A DNA stretch of 64,000 nucleotides from Clostridium sp. BNL1100 (lineage in GTDB: Bacteria; Bacillota; Clostridia; Acetivibrionales; DSM-1351), in contig NC_016791.1 in the NCBI RefSeq assembly GCF_000244875.1, forward strand, positions 124,001-188,000. Direction: 5' to 3'. The notes under the pieces are model-generated. The model worked only from the letters and a program-made list of their open reading frames with translations. It did not search any database and had not been told where the DNA came from. Positions 56,990 through 64,000 of the stretch are shown here, in pieces. Numbering within the stretch: position 1 is the stretch's first letter; each line of letters begins with the position of its first letter. The translations under genes and the position numbers were made by a program.

Positions 56990-57229
56990 TTACTTCTTTA
57001 GTTCTTTCATACACTCAGGGCAGATATTCTTACCCTTGTATACGATTACATCCTTGGCATTACCACAGAAGATACATGCAGGCTCATATTTCTTCAATAT
57101 AATGGTTGCCTCATCAACGTAGATTTCTAAAGCATCCTTTTCTGCGATGTCCAATGTTCTGCGGAGCTCGATTGGAAGAACAACTCTTCCCAGCTCATCA
57201 ACTTTTCTTACAATACCAGTAGATTTCAT
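56990..57229 (-). CDS. abrB: AbrB/SpoVT-family transition-state regulator with zinc-ribbon tail
   Basis: 79 residues. N-terminal swapped-hairpin DNA-binding domain (STGIVRKVDELGRVVLPIE, LRRTLDIAEKDALEI) and a C-terminal part with CIFC and CPEC, a four-Cys zinc-binding pattern not present in Bacillus AbrB. It would repress stationary-phase and sporulation genes during growth. ATG at 57229 (complement) follows AGGAGG; an upstream in-frame start at 57268 adds 13 residues preceding that site. It lies opposite to spmA, with a divergent 370-base regulatory region. Confidence 0.92.
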   Translation of the reverse strand: MKSTGIVRKVDELGRVVLPIELRRTLDIAEKDALEIYVDEATIILKKYEPACIFCGNAKDVIVYKGKNICPECMKELKK

Positions 57230-57279
57230 CAAAATTGACCTCCTCATATGCACTACATATTTCGACAAACTTCGAATTT

Positions 57280-57308
57280 ATAATACCATAAATTCCAATA
57301 AACGTCAA
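57280..57308 (-). promoter_or_regulatory. Sigma-A promoter of abrB
   Basis: On the minus strand TTGACG (57303-57308) and TATTAT (57280-57285) are separated by 17 bases, 50 bases upstream of the abrB start. The rest of the gap 57309-57521 is AT-rich with no gene seen. Confidence 0.7.
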
Positions 57309-57521
57309 CTCATAAATTTTCAAGTATTTTGTTATTTTTGTTATTTAAATACTTTAAAAGCCAGTTATTCCAAGGCTTTTAACAAAAATGGATAAAATAC
57401 TTAAAATGTTACGAAATTGTTAAAATTTTAGTTTGTTTTAATTTTTACAGAGATTGAAAAATAATACTGGAAAATTATTTATCGGTTCGGGAGATATTCG
57501 ACAAAAAAAACTATTATTCTG

Positions 57522-57552
57522 TTTCATAAAAGAATGTGTCCAAGCATATATA
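57522..57552 (+). promoter_or_regulatory. Possible sigma-E-type sporulation promoter for spmA
   Basis: TTTCATAA (57522-57529) and CATATATA (57545-57552) with a 15-base spacer resemble the mother-cell sigma-E boxes (GTCATATT and CATACAMT). They lie 48 bases before the spmA start. Resemblance is partial. Confidence 0.35.
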
Positions 57553-57599
57553 ACTAGGAGTAATGTTGTTTCCATTTAGCGGCCAGAAAAGAGGGATTT

Positions 57600-58187
57600 A
57601 TGCTTAATTATATTTGGATTGGGCTGTTAATGATAGGGTTTGCATTCGGGATAGTAAATGGCAGACTTGATGATGTAACAAAGGCTGCAATGGATTCTGC
57701 CCAGACTGCTATCACTGTATGTGTAGGCTTGTTGGGGGTTATGTGCCTTTGGACGGGGTTGATGAAAATAGCCGAAAAAAGCGGACTTATCAGAATAATA
57801 GGACGTGCAGTAAGGCCGGTTTTAAGGTTCCTTTTTCCCGAAATACCAAAAGATCATCCGGCTTTAGGAGCTATAGTAATGAATCTTGTTGCAAATTTTC
57901 TTGGTTTGGGAAATGCTGCTACACCATTAGGGCTAAAGGCTATGAAGGAGTTGCAGAGTATAAATAAGGATAAAAAAACAGCTACCAATGCCATGTGTAT
58001 GTTTCTGGTCCTAAATACGGCAGCAATTCAACTGGTACCTGCAAATATAATTGCACTCAGAACCTCTGAGGGCTCGAAAAAACCTGCTGAAATAATCATT
58101 TGCATATGGATTGCGTCTGTCTGTGCAACTATCATGGGTATTATAGCGGCAAAGATGCTGTCAGCAGTATGGAAAAAAGACAATTAG
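57600..58187 (+). CDS. spmA: Spore maturation protein A
   Basis: 195-residue membrane protein (about five hydrophobic segments) of the nucleoside-recognition/Gate family; with SpmB it is needed for full spore-core dehydration in Bacillus. The conserved core NFLGLGNAATPLGLKAMKEL is present. AGAGGGA precedes the ATG. spmB follows after 16 bases. Its position between abrB and tatD is not the Bacillus one. Confidence 0.95.
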   Translation: MLNYIWIGLLMIGFAFGIVNGRLDDVTKAAMDSAQTAITVCVGLLGVMCLWTGLMKIAEKSGLIRIIGRAVRPVLRFLFPEIPKDHPALGAIVMNLVANFLGLGNAATPLGLKAMKELQSINKDKKTATNAMCMFLVLNTAAIQLVPANIIALRTSEGSKKPAEIIICIWIASVCATIMGIIAAKMLSAVWKKDN

Positions 58188-58203
58188 AGAAAAGCGGTGG
58201 AAT

Positions 58204-58734
58204 ATGGGTTTAATTAGGCACTTGTCCGACTACGCTGTTCCGGCAATATTTGTAGTAATACTTGGGGTGGCAGTATTAAGAAAAGTAAAAGCTTATGATG
58301 TATTTGTAGAAGGTGCAAAGGACGGAATAGACACAATAATAAAAATAATTCCCTCACTGGTAGGACTTTTGGTTGCAGTAGGAGTTTTCAAGGCGTCCGG
58401 AGCTATGGATAGTCTGATACTTCTGCTGAGGCCTGTAACAGATTTACTGGGGATGCCTCCACAGGTTGCACCGCTGGCATTACTACGTCCCATATCAGGA
58501 AGTGCGTCCTTTGCCTTTGTAACGGAGATTATCAAATCCTTTGGGCCGGACTCATATGCCGGAAGGGTTGCAGCTACAATGATGGGGTCAACAGAAACAA
58601 TTTTTTATACTCTGGCGGTTTATTACGGTTCGGTAGGAATAAAAAATATCAGGTATACCCTTATCGCTGCCATAATGGCTGATATTATAAGTGTTATTGC
58701 ATCTGTGTGGGCCTGCCAATTTATATTCGGCTAG
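58204..58734 (+). CDS. spmB: Spore maturation protein B
   Basis: 176 residues, membrane Gate-domain partner of SpmA. LLRPISGSASFAFVTEII and MMGSTETIFYTLAVYYGSVGI are family hallmarks. CGGTGGAAT precedes the ATG. The TAG stop lies in a CTAG shared with the stop of the convergent YtpB-like gene, leaving no terminator. Confidence 0.95.
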   Translation: MGLIRHLSDYAVPAIFVVILGVAVLRKVKAYDVFVEGAKDGIDTIIKIIPSLVGLLVAVGVFKASGAMDSLILLLRPVTDLLGMPPQVAPLALLRPISGSASFAFVTEIIKSFGPDSYAGRVAATMMGSTETIFYTLAVYYGSVGIKNIRYTLIAAIMADIISVIASVWACQFIFG

Positions 58735-59789
58735 AACTTATTTAGAAATCTTAGGATTTTAGCGGATAGGGCATATAGCCACATACCTTTTCCACCTGAT
58801 TTATACAATCCTTTGCTTGTAATTTTGTTCATACCTTCGCTTGCTTTGGGGTCAGTGATAAACAAGCTCAAAAGAATTTTGAGCACCGATTTTATATTGC
58901 TTCTGTACCCGGTTCTGACAGACAGAGCTTTGTCGGTAAAGAATTTAATTCTATCCTCGTATTCTTTGAGACTCCCGTAATAAAAAACATAGTTTAGGCT
59001 ACCGGAAGAAAGATCGTCATTATATTTGAGGTAGCATTCCAAAATCTTATGTATACAGCTTATCCATGGGAAGAATGCGGTGTTAATGTTTTCGGCATCC
59101 TCCTCACACAAATTGGGATTCGTTGCAAGGGACAGAAGAAGCAGTATATCAAGTCCAGAATCTATACACATACAGAATTCCCAGTTGGTCAGGTCGGGAT
59201 ATTTCTGACCGTGTGCCGTACTCCATCTAATCAGGTTTACTTCCTTTTCATTGTCGTTGGAGGAGTATTTTGTTACCTGAAGGTCTATGTACAATGCAAG
59301 ATATGCAGATATAGAGTCTCTGACAACATCATATGAAGGCAGAAGCTGAATTTTTTGACGGCACTTTTCAACAAGAATACTTAGATAGCCATTATCATCC
59401 TTTGAAGGGAAAAAGGTAAAATATTTCTCAAAGGATTCATTACGTATATTTGCAGCATCTTTTAATGAAGAAAACACTACTCTGATAAAAGCCTCAGTTA
59501 CAACAGATGAATTTTCACAGATTTTATTCAGGTAGCGTACAACAGCCATAAACGAAAAAATAACCTCTGAAGCAAGATTGACATTAACACCCGGCCAAAA
59601 AGTGCAAACCGATGAAACAGCCATATCAAGACTACTTTGTTTCAAGGCTTCCACAGCATTTTTTTTGATATTGTATTTTACTATACGCCCGGTATAATTG
59701 TAATACTCTTCGGACTTTTTCTCGACGATGGGATTTATTCTTTTAACGTATCTGTTTATGAAACGCATAGAGCCTATGATGTTTCTCAT
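58731..59789 (-). CDS. YtpB (tetraprenyl-beta-curcumene synthase)-like protein, metal motifs degenerate
   Basis: 352 residues. The DUF2600/YtpB family makes C35 terpenes in Bacillus (class IB terpene synthase). Landmarks line up: GYLSILVEKCRQKIQLLPSY, LALYIDLQVTKYS, TNWEFCMCIDSG, FPWISCIHKILECYL, SGSLNYVFYYGSL and a C-terminal SLFITDPKA. However, the first Asp motif (DYLDNLCD in YtpB as I recall it) is here RYLNKICE, and GGDLNF is SGSLNY, so two Mg-binding Asp sets are missing. It may be a non-catalytic or altered homologue. AGGGGAT precedes the ATG at 59789. Convergent with spmB, sharing its stop CTAG. Confidence 0.8.
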   Translation of the reverse strand: MRNIIGSMRFINRYVKRINPIVEKKSEEYYNYTGRIVKYNIKKNAVEALKQSSLDMAVSSVCTFWPGVNVNLASEVIFSFMAVVRYLNKICENSSVVTEAFIRVVFSSLKDAANIRNESFEKYFTFFPSKDDNGYLSILVEKCRQKIQLLPSYDVVRDSISAYLALYIDLQVTKYSSNDNEKEVNLIRWSTAHGQKYPDLTNWEFCMCIDSGLDILLLLSLATNPNLCEEDAENINTAFFPWISCIHKILECYLKYNDDLSSGSLNYVFYYGSLKEYEDRIKFFTDKALSVRTGYRSNIKSVLKILLSLFITDPKASEGMNKITSKGLYKSGGKGMWLYALSAKILRFLNKF

Positions 59790-60019
59790 AATTTATCCCC
59801 TAAATAAAATATTCCAGACTAGATTTTTACCATATGCCTTATTGTTTAAACAGTTGTATTCTAATCATGGTGCTTGAAAAATTTTATACAAATATGTATA
59901 GTAGTATCAGTAGCAATATACAATTTTCGTCTTAAATGCACCGGGTAAATTATACCATGTTTGCAGGAAAAGATTCAAATTGACAGCAATCTTAATAAAA
60001 ATTAGAGCAGGTGATAGTT

Positions 60020-60787
60020 TTGATATTTGATACACATGCACATTATGATGATGATAAATTTGATGAGGACAGGGACAGTCTTCTTCAGGAACTTCACAGC
60101 AATGGGATAGCATATATCCTCAATGCTTCGGCCGATATTAATTCTCTTGATGCTTCTATAGAGCTTTCCGGCAAATATGACTTTGTATATGCTGCTTTGG
60201 GTATACATCCTCACTATGCGGAAGAGATGAATGAGGAAGTAATTGAAAAGATAAAAAAATTAGCCCAAAACAGTAAAGTTGTCGCAATCGGAGAGATTGG
60301 ACTTGATTATTATTACGATAATTCACCAAGAGATATCCAAAGGTATTGGTTTGAGAGACAGATTGAGCTGGCAAAGGAACTTCAACTGCCTATAATAATT
60401 CATGACAGGGATGCACACGAAGACACTGTGAACATTATCAAAAAAACAGATGCACAGCAGGTGGGAGGCATATTCCATTGCTTTTCCGGAAGCAGGGAAA
60501 TGGCGTTGGATATGCTAAAACACAATTTATATATTGCGGTTGGAGGAGCGGTAACCTTTAAGAATTCCAGAAGAATAAAAGAGGTTGTTGAAGCTGTCCC
60601 GCTGGACAAACTTGTTGTTGAAACAGACTGTCCATACCTTACACCGGAACCTTACAGGGGCAAACGCAATAATTCCGGATATTTGGTTCACATAGTAGAA
60701 AAAATCGCTGAAATTAAAGGTGTAGGCATGGATGAAGTAGCTGAAACTACACTCATTAATGCGAAAAAGGTTTTCAAAATAATATAG
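60020..60787 (+). CDS. tatD: TatD-family metal-dependent hydrolase (3'-5' DNase/DTD-like)
   Basis: 255 residues, TIM-barrel hydrolase acting on DNA ends or D-Tyr-tRNA-like substrates in the family (Bacillus YabD). Metal ligands: FDTHAHYDDD, GEIGLDYYY, IHDRDAHEDT, FHCFSGS and VETDCPYLTP. The start is TTG 60020 (AGGTG six bases ahead); a GTG at 60011 overlaps that ribosome site. The 230-base upstream gap shows nothing more than AT-rich sequence. It keeps the abrB-tatD-yabE-ksgA order. Confidence 0.93.
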   Translation: MIFDTHAHYDDDKFDEDRDSLLQELHSNGIAYILNASADINSLDASIELSGKYDFVYAALGIHPHYAEEMNEEVIEKIKKLAQNSKVVAIGEIGLDYYYDNSPRDIQRYWFERQIELAKELQLPIIIHDRDAHEDTVNIIKKTDAQQVGGIFHCFSGSREMALDMLKHNLYIAVGGAVTFKNSRRIKEVVEAVPLDKLVVETDCPYLTPEPYRGKRNNSGYLVHIVEKIAEIKGVGMDEVAETTLINAKKVFKII

Positions 60788-60840
60788 AATAATAGAATAA
60801 AAGCCCTTAATGTTAATTTAATATTTAAGGAGAAAAAATT

Positions 60841-61536
60841 ATGAAAAGATTTATTATTATTATTGTATTTCTATTTCTCATAGCTTTACTTATATCGTTT
60901 AATTATCTGCTTTGGGATAGAGAGAAGCAGCTTGAAAACTTTCAGGATTTAAGAGAGGCTAAAAACTTTACAATAGATACTCTCGGAGAAAAAAACAATA
61001 CTCTTGATAAAAAGAACAAGGAATTGACAGAAAAAGTTGAATCTCTGAATTCTGTTGTTTCAGACCTCAGGGAGGAATTTAATCGTGTTTCCCTTGAAAA
61101 TACAGATATAAAGGCTCAAATAAGCAATTACGCCGATTTAATTATTCAATTCAAGAAAAATATGAATACTGCGCCCATAAATGAGCTTGTAAAAAATTGG
61201 TTTGAGACAATTAACACAAAGAACTACAAAGTAGCAAGTGCATTGGTAAGCAAGAATTCACAGGATGAGGTTATAAAAAATCCTGCTAATTTCAGCAAAA
61301 CATATCAGGAGGAAATTAAGTCTATTCACCTTAAATCATTACAGATTTTTACCGGATTGACTGATCAGGAGCATCTGGGAAAACTTCAATTCAGGGTAAT
61401 TGCAGAGGTAGAAAAGCCTGAACCGCTCCAGGCTCAAAAGCTTTATAAAAGCGGTGATAATGAAAAGTATATAACGGTAGAATTCAATACACAATCTAAA
61501 GAATGGCTTATACTGGAGGTATCAGATAAGCCGTAG
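60841..61536 (+). CDS. Membrane-anchored coiled-coil protein of unknown function
   Basis: 231 residues: N-terminal transmembrane helix (about 5-26, FIIIIVFLFLIALLISF), a coiled coil (about 32-105, KKNKELTEKVESLNSVV), and a C-terminal globular domain (about 115-228) that resembles NTF2-like folds by its opening NELVKNWFETINTKNYKVASALV. The soluble part faces outward, if the positive-inside rule holds (MKR). AAGGAG precedes the ATG. Not recognised as a named family; it lies between tatD and the yabE-like gene. Confidence 0.78.
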   Translation: MKRFIIIIVFLFLIALLISFNYLLWDREKQLENFQDLREAKNFTIDTLGEKNNTLDKKNKELTEKVESLNSVVSDLREEFNRVSLENTDIKAQISNYADLIIQFKKNMNTAPINELVKNWFETINTKNYKVASALVSKNSQDEVIKNPANFSKTYQEEIKSIHLKSLQIFTGLTDQEHLGKLQFRVIAEVEKPEPLQAQKLYKSGDNEKYITVEFNTQSKEWLILEVSDKP

Positions 61537-61704
61537 TCCTGTAAATATTTCCTTTTTAAAACCCTCTTTAATAGCGGTCTTCAGCAATTTGGTTGTTAAA
61601 AGTGAACATAAATCTCCTTACTGAATAGTATACTAACATCTAGTTAATAATTTATTACAAGGGATGAATTTGCTCAGATCTATTTCCATAAATAGGTAAT
61701 AAAT

Positions 61705-61733
61705 TTGACAAAAAAATGGGTATGGAATAAAAT
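61705..61733 (+). promoter_or_regulatory. Sigma-A promoter of the yabE-like gene
   Basis: TTGACA (61705-61710), 17-base spacer, TAAAAT (61728-61733). An AATATTC/GAATATT dyad (61731-61737, 61749-61755) lies just past the -10 in the leader. No riboswitch motif is seen in 61537-61704. Confidence 0.72.
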
Positions 61734-61775
61734 ATTCACAGTCCCTTTGAATATTTCTAACAGGAGGTTGGATTT

Positions 61776-62846
61776 ATGATACCGATTGCGAAGAATATTA
61801 AAAGGTATTTTTCTAAACTAAAAATCAGATCATTGGATGTTGCAATAATATGTATTGTCGTTGTTATATCCGTTACAGCGGGGTTCGCAGTTTTTAACGG
61901 ACTCAATAGGCACGTTGTAATCAACGATAATGGGCATACCACTGCAATAAAGACAATGAAAGTAACAGTGAAAGAGGTATTGGAGCAGACAGGCATCAAA
62001 GTTGACAAAGCAGATTACGTTAGTATGCCGTTTGACGCGAAGCTCACAAAGATTCATCAGAATGTCATAAATATAAAAAGAGCGGTACCTGTTTCAATTA
62101 AGGTTGATGGGAAAGAGCTGGACGTAAAAACATATAAGGATACGGTTAGTGAAGTTTTAAAAGATAATAATATCAGTGTAGATTCGGATGACAGATTTGT
62201 AGGGTCTCAATTAGGAGACAAAATCGTATCAAATATGAATATATCAATTGTCCGTGTAGAGGAGAAAACAATCACGGAGACATCGTCTATTCCATTTAAA
62301 ACCATTACAAAAGATAGCAACCGATTAGATAAGGGAGTACGAAATACAGTCAGACAAGGAAAAGAAGGCGTCAGAGAAAAGTTATACAAGGTAGTTTTTG
62401 AGGATGGAAAGCAGACCGCTAAACAGCTTGTAAAGGATTTTATATCTAAAAATCCTTTAAATTGCATTGTTGAAGTTGGTACGGTTTTAAACTACGAGAC
62501 ATCTAGAGGCGAAACAATAAGATTTTCAAAGGTGATGAATATGAGGGCAACCTCGTATACCGCTTCTTTTACAGACACAGGTAAAAGGCCCGGAGAACCC
62601 GGGTTTGGTATTACAGCTACAGGTGCTAGAGTAAAAAGGGGTATAATAGCAGTAGACCCCAGTGTAATACCCTTGGGAACAAGAGTATATATAGAGGTTC
62701 CCGGGAAGGCAGCCGATTATGGATATGCGGTTGCGGCAGATACAGGAGGAGCAATAAAAGGCAACAAAATTGATGTTTATCTTGAATCAGGCAGTCAAGT
62801 TGATGCCTGGGGTGTAAAGAAAGTAAAAGTTTATATACTGAAATAG
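61776..62846 (+). CDS. YabE-like cell-wall protein (DUF348, G5 and 3D domains)
   Basis: 356 residues. A transmembrane helix (about 20-42) anchors DUF348 repeats (about 40-150), a G5 domain (about 150-240) and a C-terminal 3D domain with its three Asp in AVDPSVIPLG, VAADTGGAIKGNKIDVY, similar to lytic-transglycosylase (MltA-like) catalytic folds. It probably cleaves or binds peptidoglycan, related to resuscitation and germination factors. CAGGAGGTTGG precedes the ATG. In Bacillus rnmV separates yabE and ksgA; here rnmV is absent. Confidence 0.92.
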   Translation: MIPIAKNIKRYFSKLKIRSLDVAIICIVVVISVTAGFAVFNGLNRHVVINDNGHTTAIKTMKVTVKEVLEQTGIKVDKADYVSMPFDAKLTKIHQNVINIKRAVPVSIKVDGKELDVKTYKDTVSEVLKDNNISVDSDDRFVGSQLGDKIVSNMNISIVRVEEKTITETSSIPFKTITKDSNRLDKGVRNTVRQGKEGVREKLYKVVFEDGKQTAKQLVKDFISKNPLNCIVEVGTVLNYETSRGETIRFSKVMNMRATSYTASFTDTGKRPGEPGFGITATGARVKRGIIAVDPSVIPLGTRVYIEVPGKAADYGYAVAADTGGAIKGNKIDVYLESGSQVDAWGVKKVKVYILK

Positions 62847-62900
62847 GGCATTTTACTTTAAAGTATGTAAACAAAATAAAAAGTATTAAAGGGACTGTTA

Positions 62901-62936
62901 GAGCTGATCCAAGTTTATTGGATTGGCTCTTTTTCT
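62901..62936 (+). terminator. Intrinsic terminator after the yabE-like gene
   Basis: GAGCTGATCCA and TGGATTGGCTC pair with two wobbles, followed by TTTTTC. Confidence 0.8.
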
Positions 62937-62992
62937 ATGAATCTCGTAATAATTTCTCTTTGAAAAGTCGAATATATTATTTGATGCTATTG

Positions 62993-63001
62993 TGTTATAA
63001 T
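62993..63001 (+). promoter_or_regulatory. Extended -10 promoter of ksgA
   Basis: TGTTATAAT, a TGn-extended -10, 39 bases before the ksgA start; no clear -35 box. Confidence 0.5.
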
Positions 63002-63040
63002 ATTTGACAATGTGTTAATTTAAAAGGTTAAGGAGTACCT

Positions 63041-63898
63041 ATGATTAAAAACAATACGTCTGAGATAATAAAAAAACACGGGTTAAAGCTTACAAAGGCC
63101 TTGGGCCAGAACTTTCTTACTGACTTCAGTGTGGTGCAAAGAATAGTTGATGCATCTGATATGGATAAAGATACACTTGCAATAGAAATAGGGCCGGGTG
63201 TGGGAAGCATGACCCGTGAGCTGGCAGCAAGGTCTGCCGGGGTAGCTGCAATAGAGATAGACAAAAGGCTCATTCCTGCCTTAAATGATAACTTAAGCGA
63301 TTATTCAAACGTCAGCATAATCAACCAAGATATAATGAAAGCGGATATTGATGCAATTATAAAGGAGTACAGAGAATTATACAATGCAAAAAGCGTAAAG
63401 GTTGTTGCAAACCTGCCATATTACATTACTACACCAATAATTATGCGTTTTCTGGAAGAAGTAAAAGGCGTTGATAAGATGGTTTTCATGGTACAGAAGG
63501 AAGTTGCCGAAAGAATGGTTTCAGGCCCCGGTACCAAGGATTACGGAGCTCTTTCGGTAGCAGTCCAGTTTTACTCAAACCCTAAAATAATATTCGATGT
63601 TCCTCCACACTGTTTTATTCCCCAACCGGAGGTACATTCAACAATAATAGGACTGGATATATTAAGTGAGCCTCCTGTAGAAGTTGCTGACCGCAACCTT
63701 TATTTCAAAATAGTAAAGGCCTCCTTCGGGCAAAGAAGGAAGACCCTTGTGAATGCATTAGCCAATTCGGGATTTTTTAATAAAAGCAAGGAGCAGATTA
63801 AACAAATACTTGAACAAATGGGACTAAATGAAAATATCAGAGGAGAAGTTTTAACGGTCGCACAGTTTGCACAGCTTTCAAACCTGATTCTAAAATAA
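63041..63898 (+). CDS. ksgA: 16S rRNA (adenine1518/1519-N6)-dimethyltransferase
   Basis: Dimethylates two adjacent adenines near the 3' end of 16S rRNA. 285 residues: GQNFLTD at the start, SAM motif EIGPGVGSMT, acidic IEIDKRLIP, and the catalytic NLPYYITTPIIM; the C-terminal helical domain is complete. AAGGAG precedes ATG 63041. Confidence 0.97.
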   Translation: MIKNNTSEIIKKHGLKLTKALGQNFLTDFSVVQRIVDASDMDKDTLAIEIGPGVGSMTRELAARSAGVAAIEIDKRLIPALNDNLSDYSNVSIINQDIMKADIDAIIKEYRELYNAKSVKVVANLPYYITTPIIMRFLEEVKGVDKMVFMVQKEVAERMVSGPGTKDYGALSVAVQFYSNPKIIFDVPPHCFIPQPEVHSTIIGLDILSEPPVEVADRNLYFKIVKASFGQRRKTLVNALANSGFFNKSKEQIKQILEQMGLNENIRGEVLTVAQFAQLSNLILK

Positions 63899-63911
63899 TA
63901 AAAGACGGATT

Positions 63912-63947
63912 AATAAGGCTATCAAAAAAGATAGTCTTATTTTTTTA
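63912..63947 (+). terminator. Intrinsic terminator after ksgA
   Basis: AATAAGGCTATC pairs with GATAGTCTTATT (one G-U), then a T7-type run. Confidence 0.9.
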
Positions 63948-63990
63948 TTTATATCATATATTTTTACTGTTAGGAGTAATTTGCTTAAAA

Positions 63991-63997
63991 AAGGAGA
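63991..63997 (+). promoter_or_regulatory. Ribosome-binding site of a gene starting beyond the window
   Basis: AAGGAGA sits a few bases before the window edge, which suggests a plus-strand gene begins just outside. Nothing else can be said. Confidence 0.5.
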
Positions 63998-64000
63998 AAT

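Noticed and set aside
61537-61704. Possible c-di-AMP (ydaO-type) riboswitch before the yabE-like gene
   Set aside because: Such elements precede wall-enzyme genes in relatives, but no matching core is seen and the promoter lies at 61705, downstream of this stretch.

Overview
The window is about 38% GC low-GC Firmicute chromosome and reads as a mesophilic, cellulolytic, spore-forming clostridium of the Ruminiclostridium group (R. cellulolyticum / R. papyrosolvens-like). The evidence is AGGAGG-type ribosome sites before nearly every gene, sporulation genes (spmA, spmB), a clostridial 2[4Fe-4S] ferredoxin, a malate shunt (malate dehydrogenase plus malic enzyme), and a large plant-xylan utilisation block. 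I see no rRNA, tRNA, CRISPR array, prophage or insertion sequence. Species assignment is inference.

Region 1 (1-12 kb), housekeeping: the end of a leucine operon (leuC 5'-truncated by the window edge, leuD, leuB), an isochorismatase-family hydrolase, a decayed GH43 xylosidase gene, an LD-/DD-carboxypeptidase, a cyanophycin module (small membrane protein, cphB, cphA), then a hypothetical gene, birA, a disordered REN-repeat protein and coaX.

Region 2 (12-14.5 kb), malate shunt: a malate dehydrogenase built on a lactate-dehydrogenase scaffold (Arg at the Gln102 position), followed by malic enzyme. The gap between them carries an 18-bp palindrome matching the redox repressor Rex, laid over the -35 box of a promoter.

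Region 3 (14.6-50 kb), hemicellulose block: uxuB-uxuA-aguA (4-O-methyl-glucuronic acid release and glucuronate catabolism), a tldD/tldE peptidase pair, then three CUT1 sugar ABC transporters. Each transporter has its own signal-transduction gene(s): A, a membrane-anchored AraC regulator; B, a YesM/YesN-type kinase and regulator; C, a regulator-kinase-regulator triplet. Associated enzymes are a polysaccharide deacetylase, a GH10 xylanase and a GH2 glycosidase, all without signal peptides. None of the three transporters has its own ATPase gene. The logic is extracellular depolymerisation elsewhere, oligosaccharide import here, and completion of hydrolysis in the cytoplasm.

Region 4 (50-64 kb) keeps the gene order found near oriC in Bacillus subtilis: yaaO-like decarboxylase, tmk, darA (yaaQ), yaaR, holB, ricT (yaaT), trmN6 (yabB), rsmI (yabC), abrB, tatD (yabD), yabE-like, ksgA. 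Where Bacillus has yabA there is a ferredoxin; spmA-spmB and a YtpB (tetraprenyl-beta-curcumene synthase) homologue with degenerate Asp motifs are inserted after abrB, and a coiled-coil membrane protein sits before the yabE-like gene.

The most notable observations are the Rex operator and 5' hairpin before malic enzyme, the three-sensor/three-importer sugar block without ATPases, the degenerate YtpB-like protein, the ferredoxin in the yabA slot beside ricT, and the cyanophycin pair.
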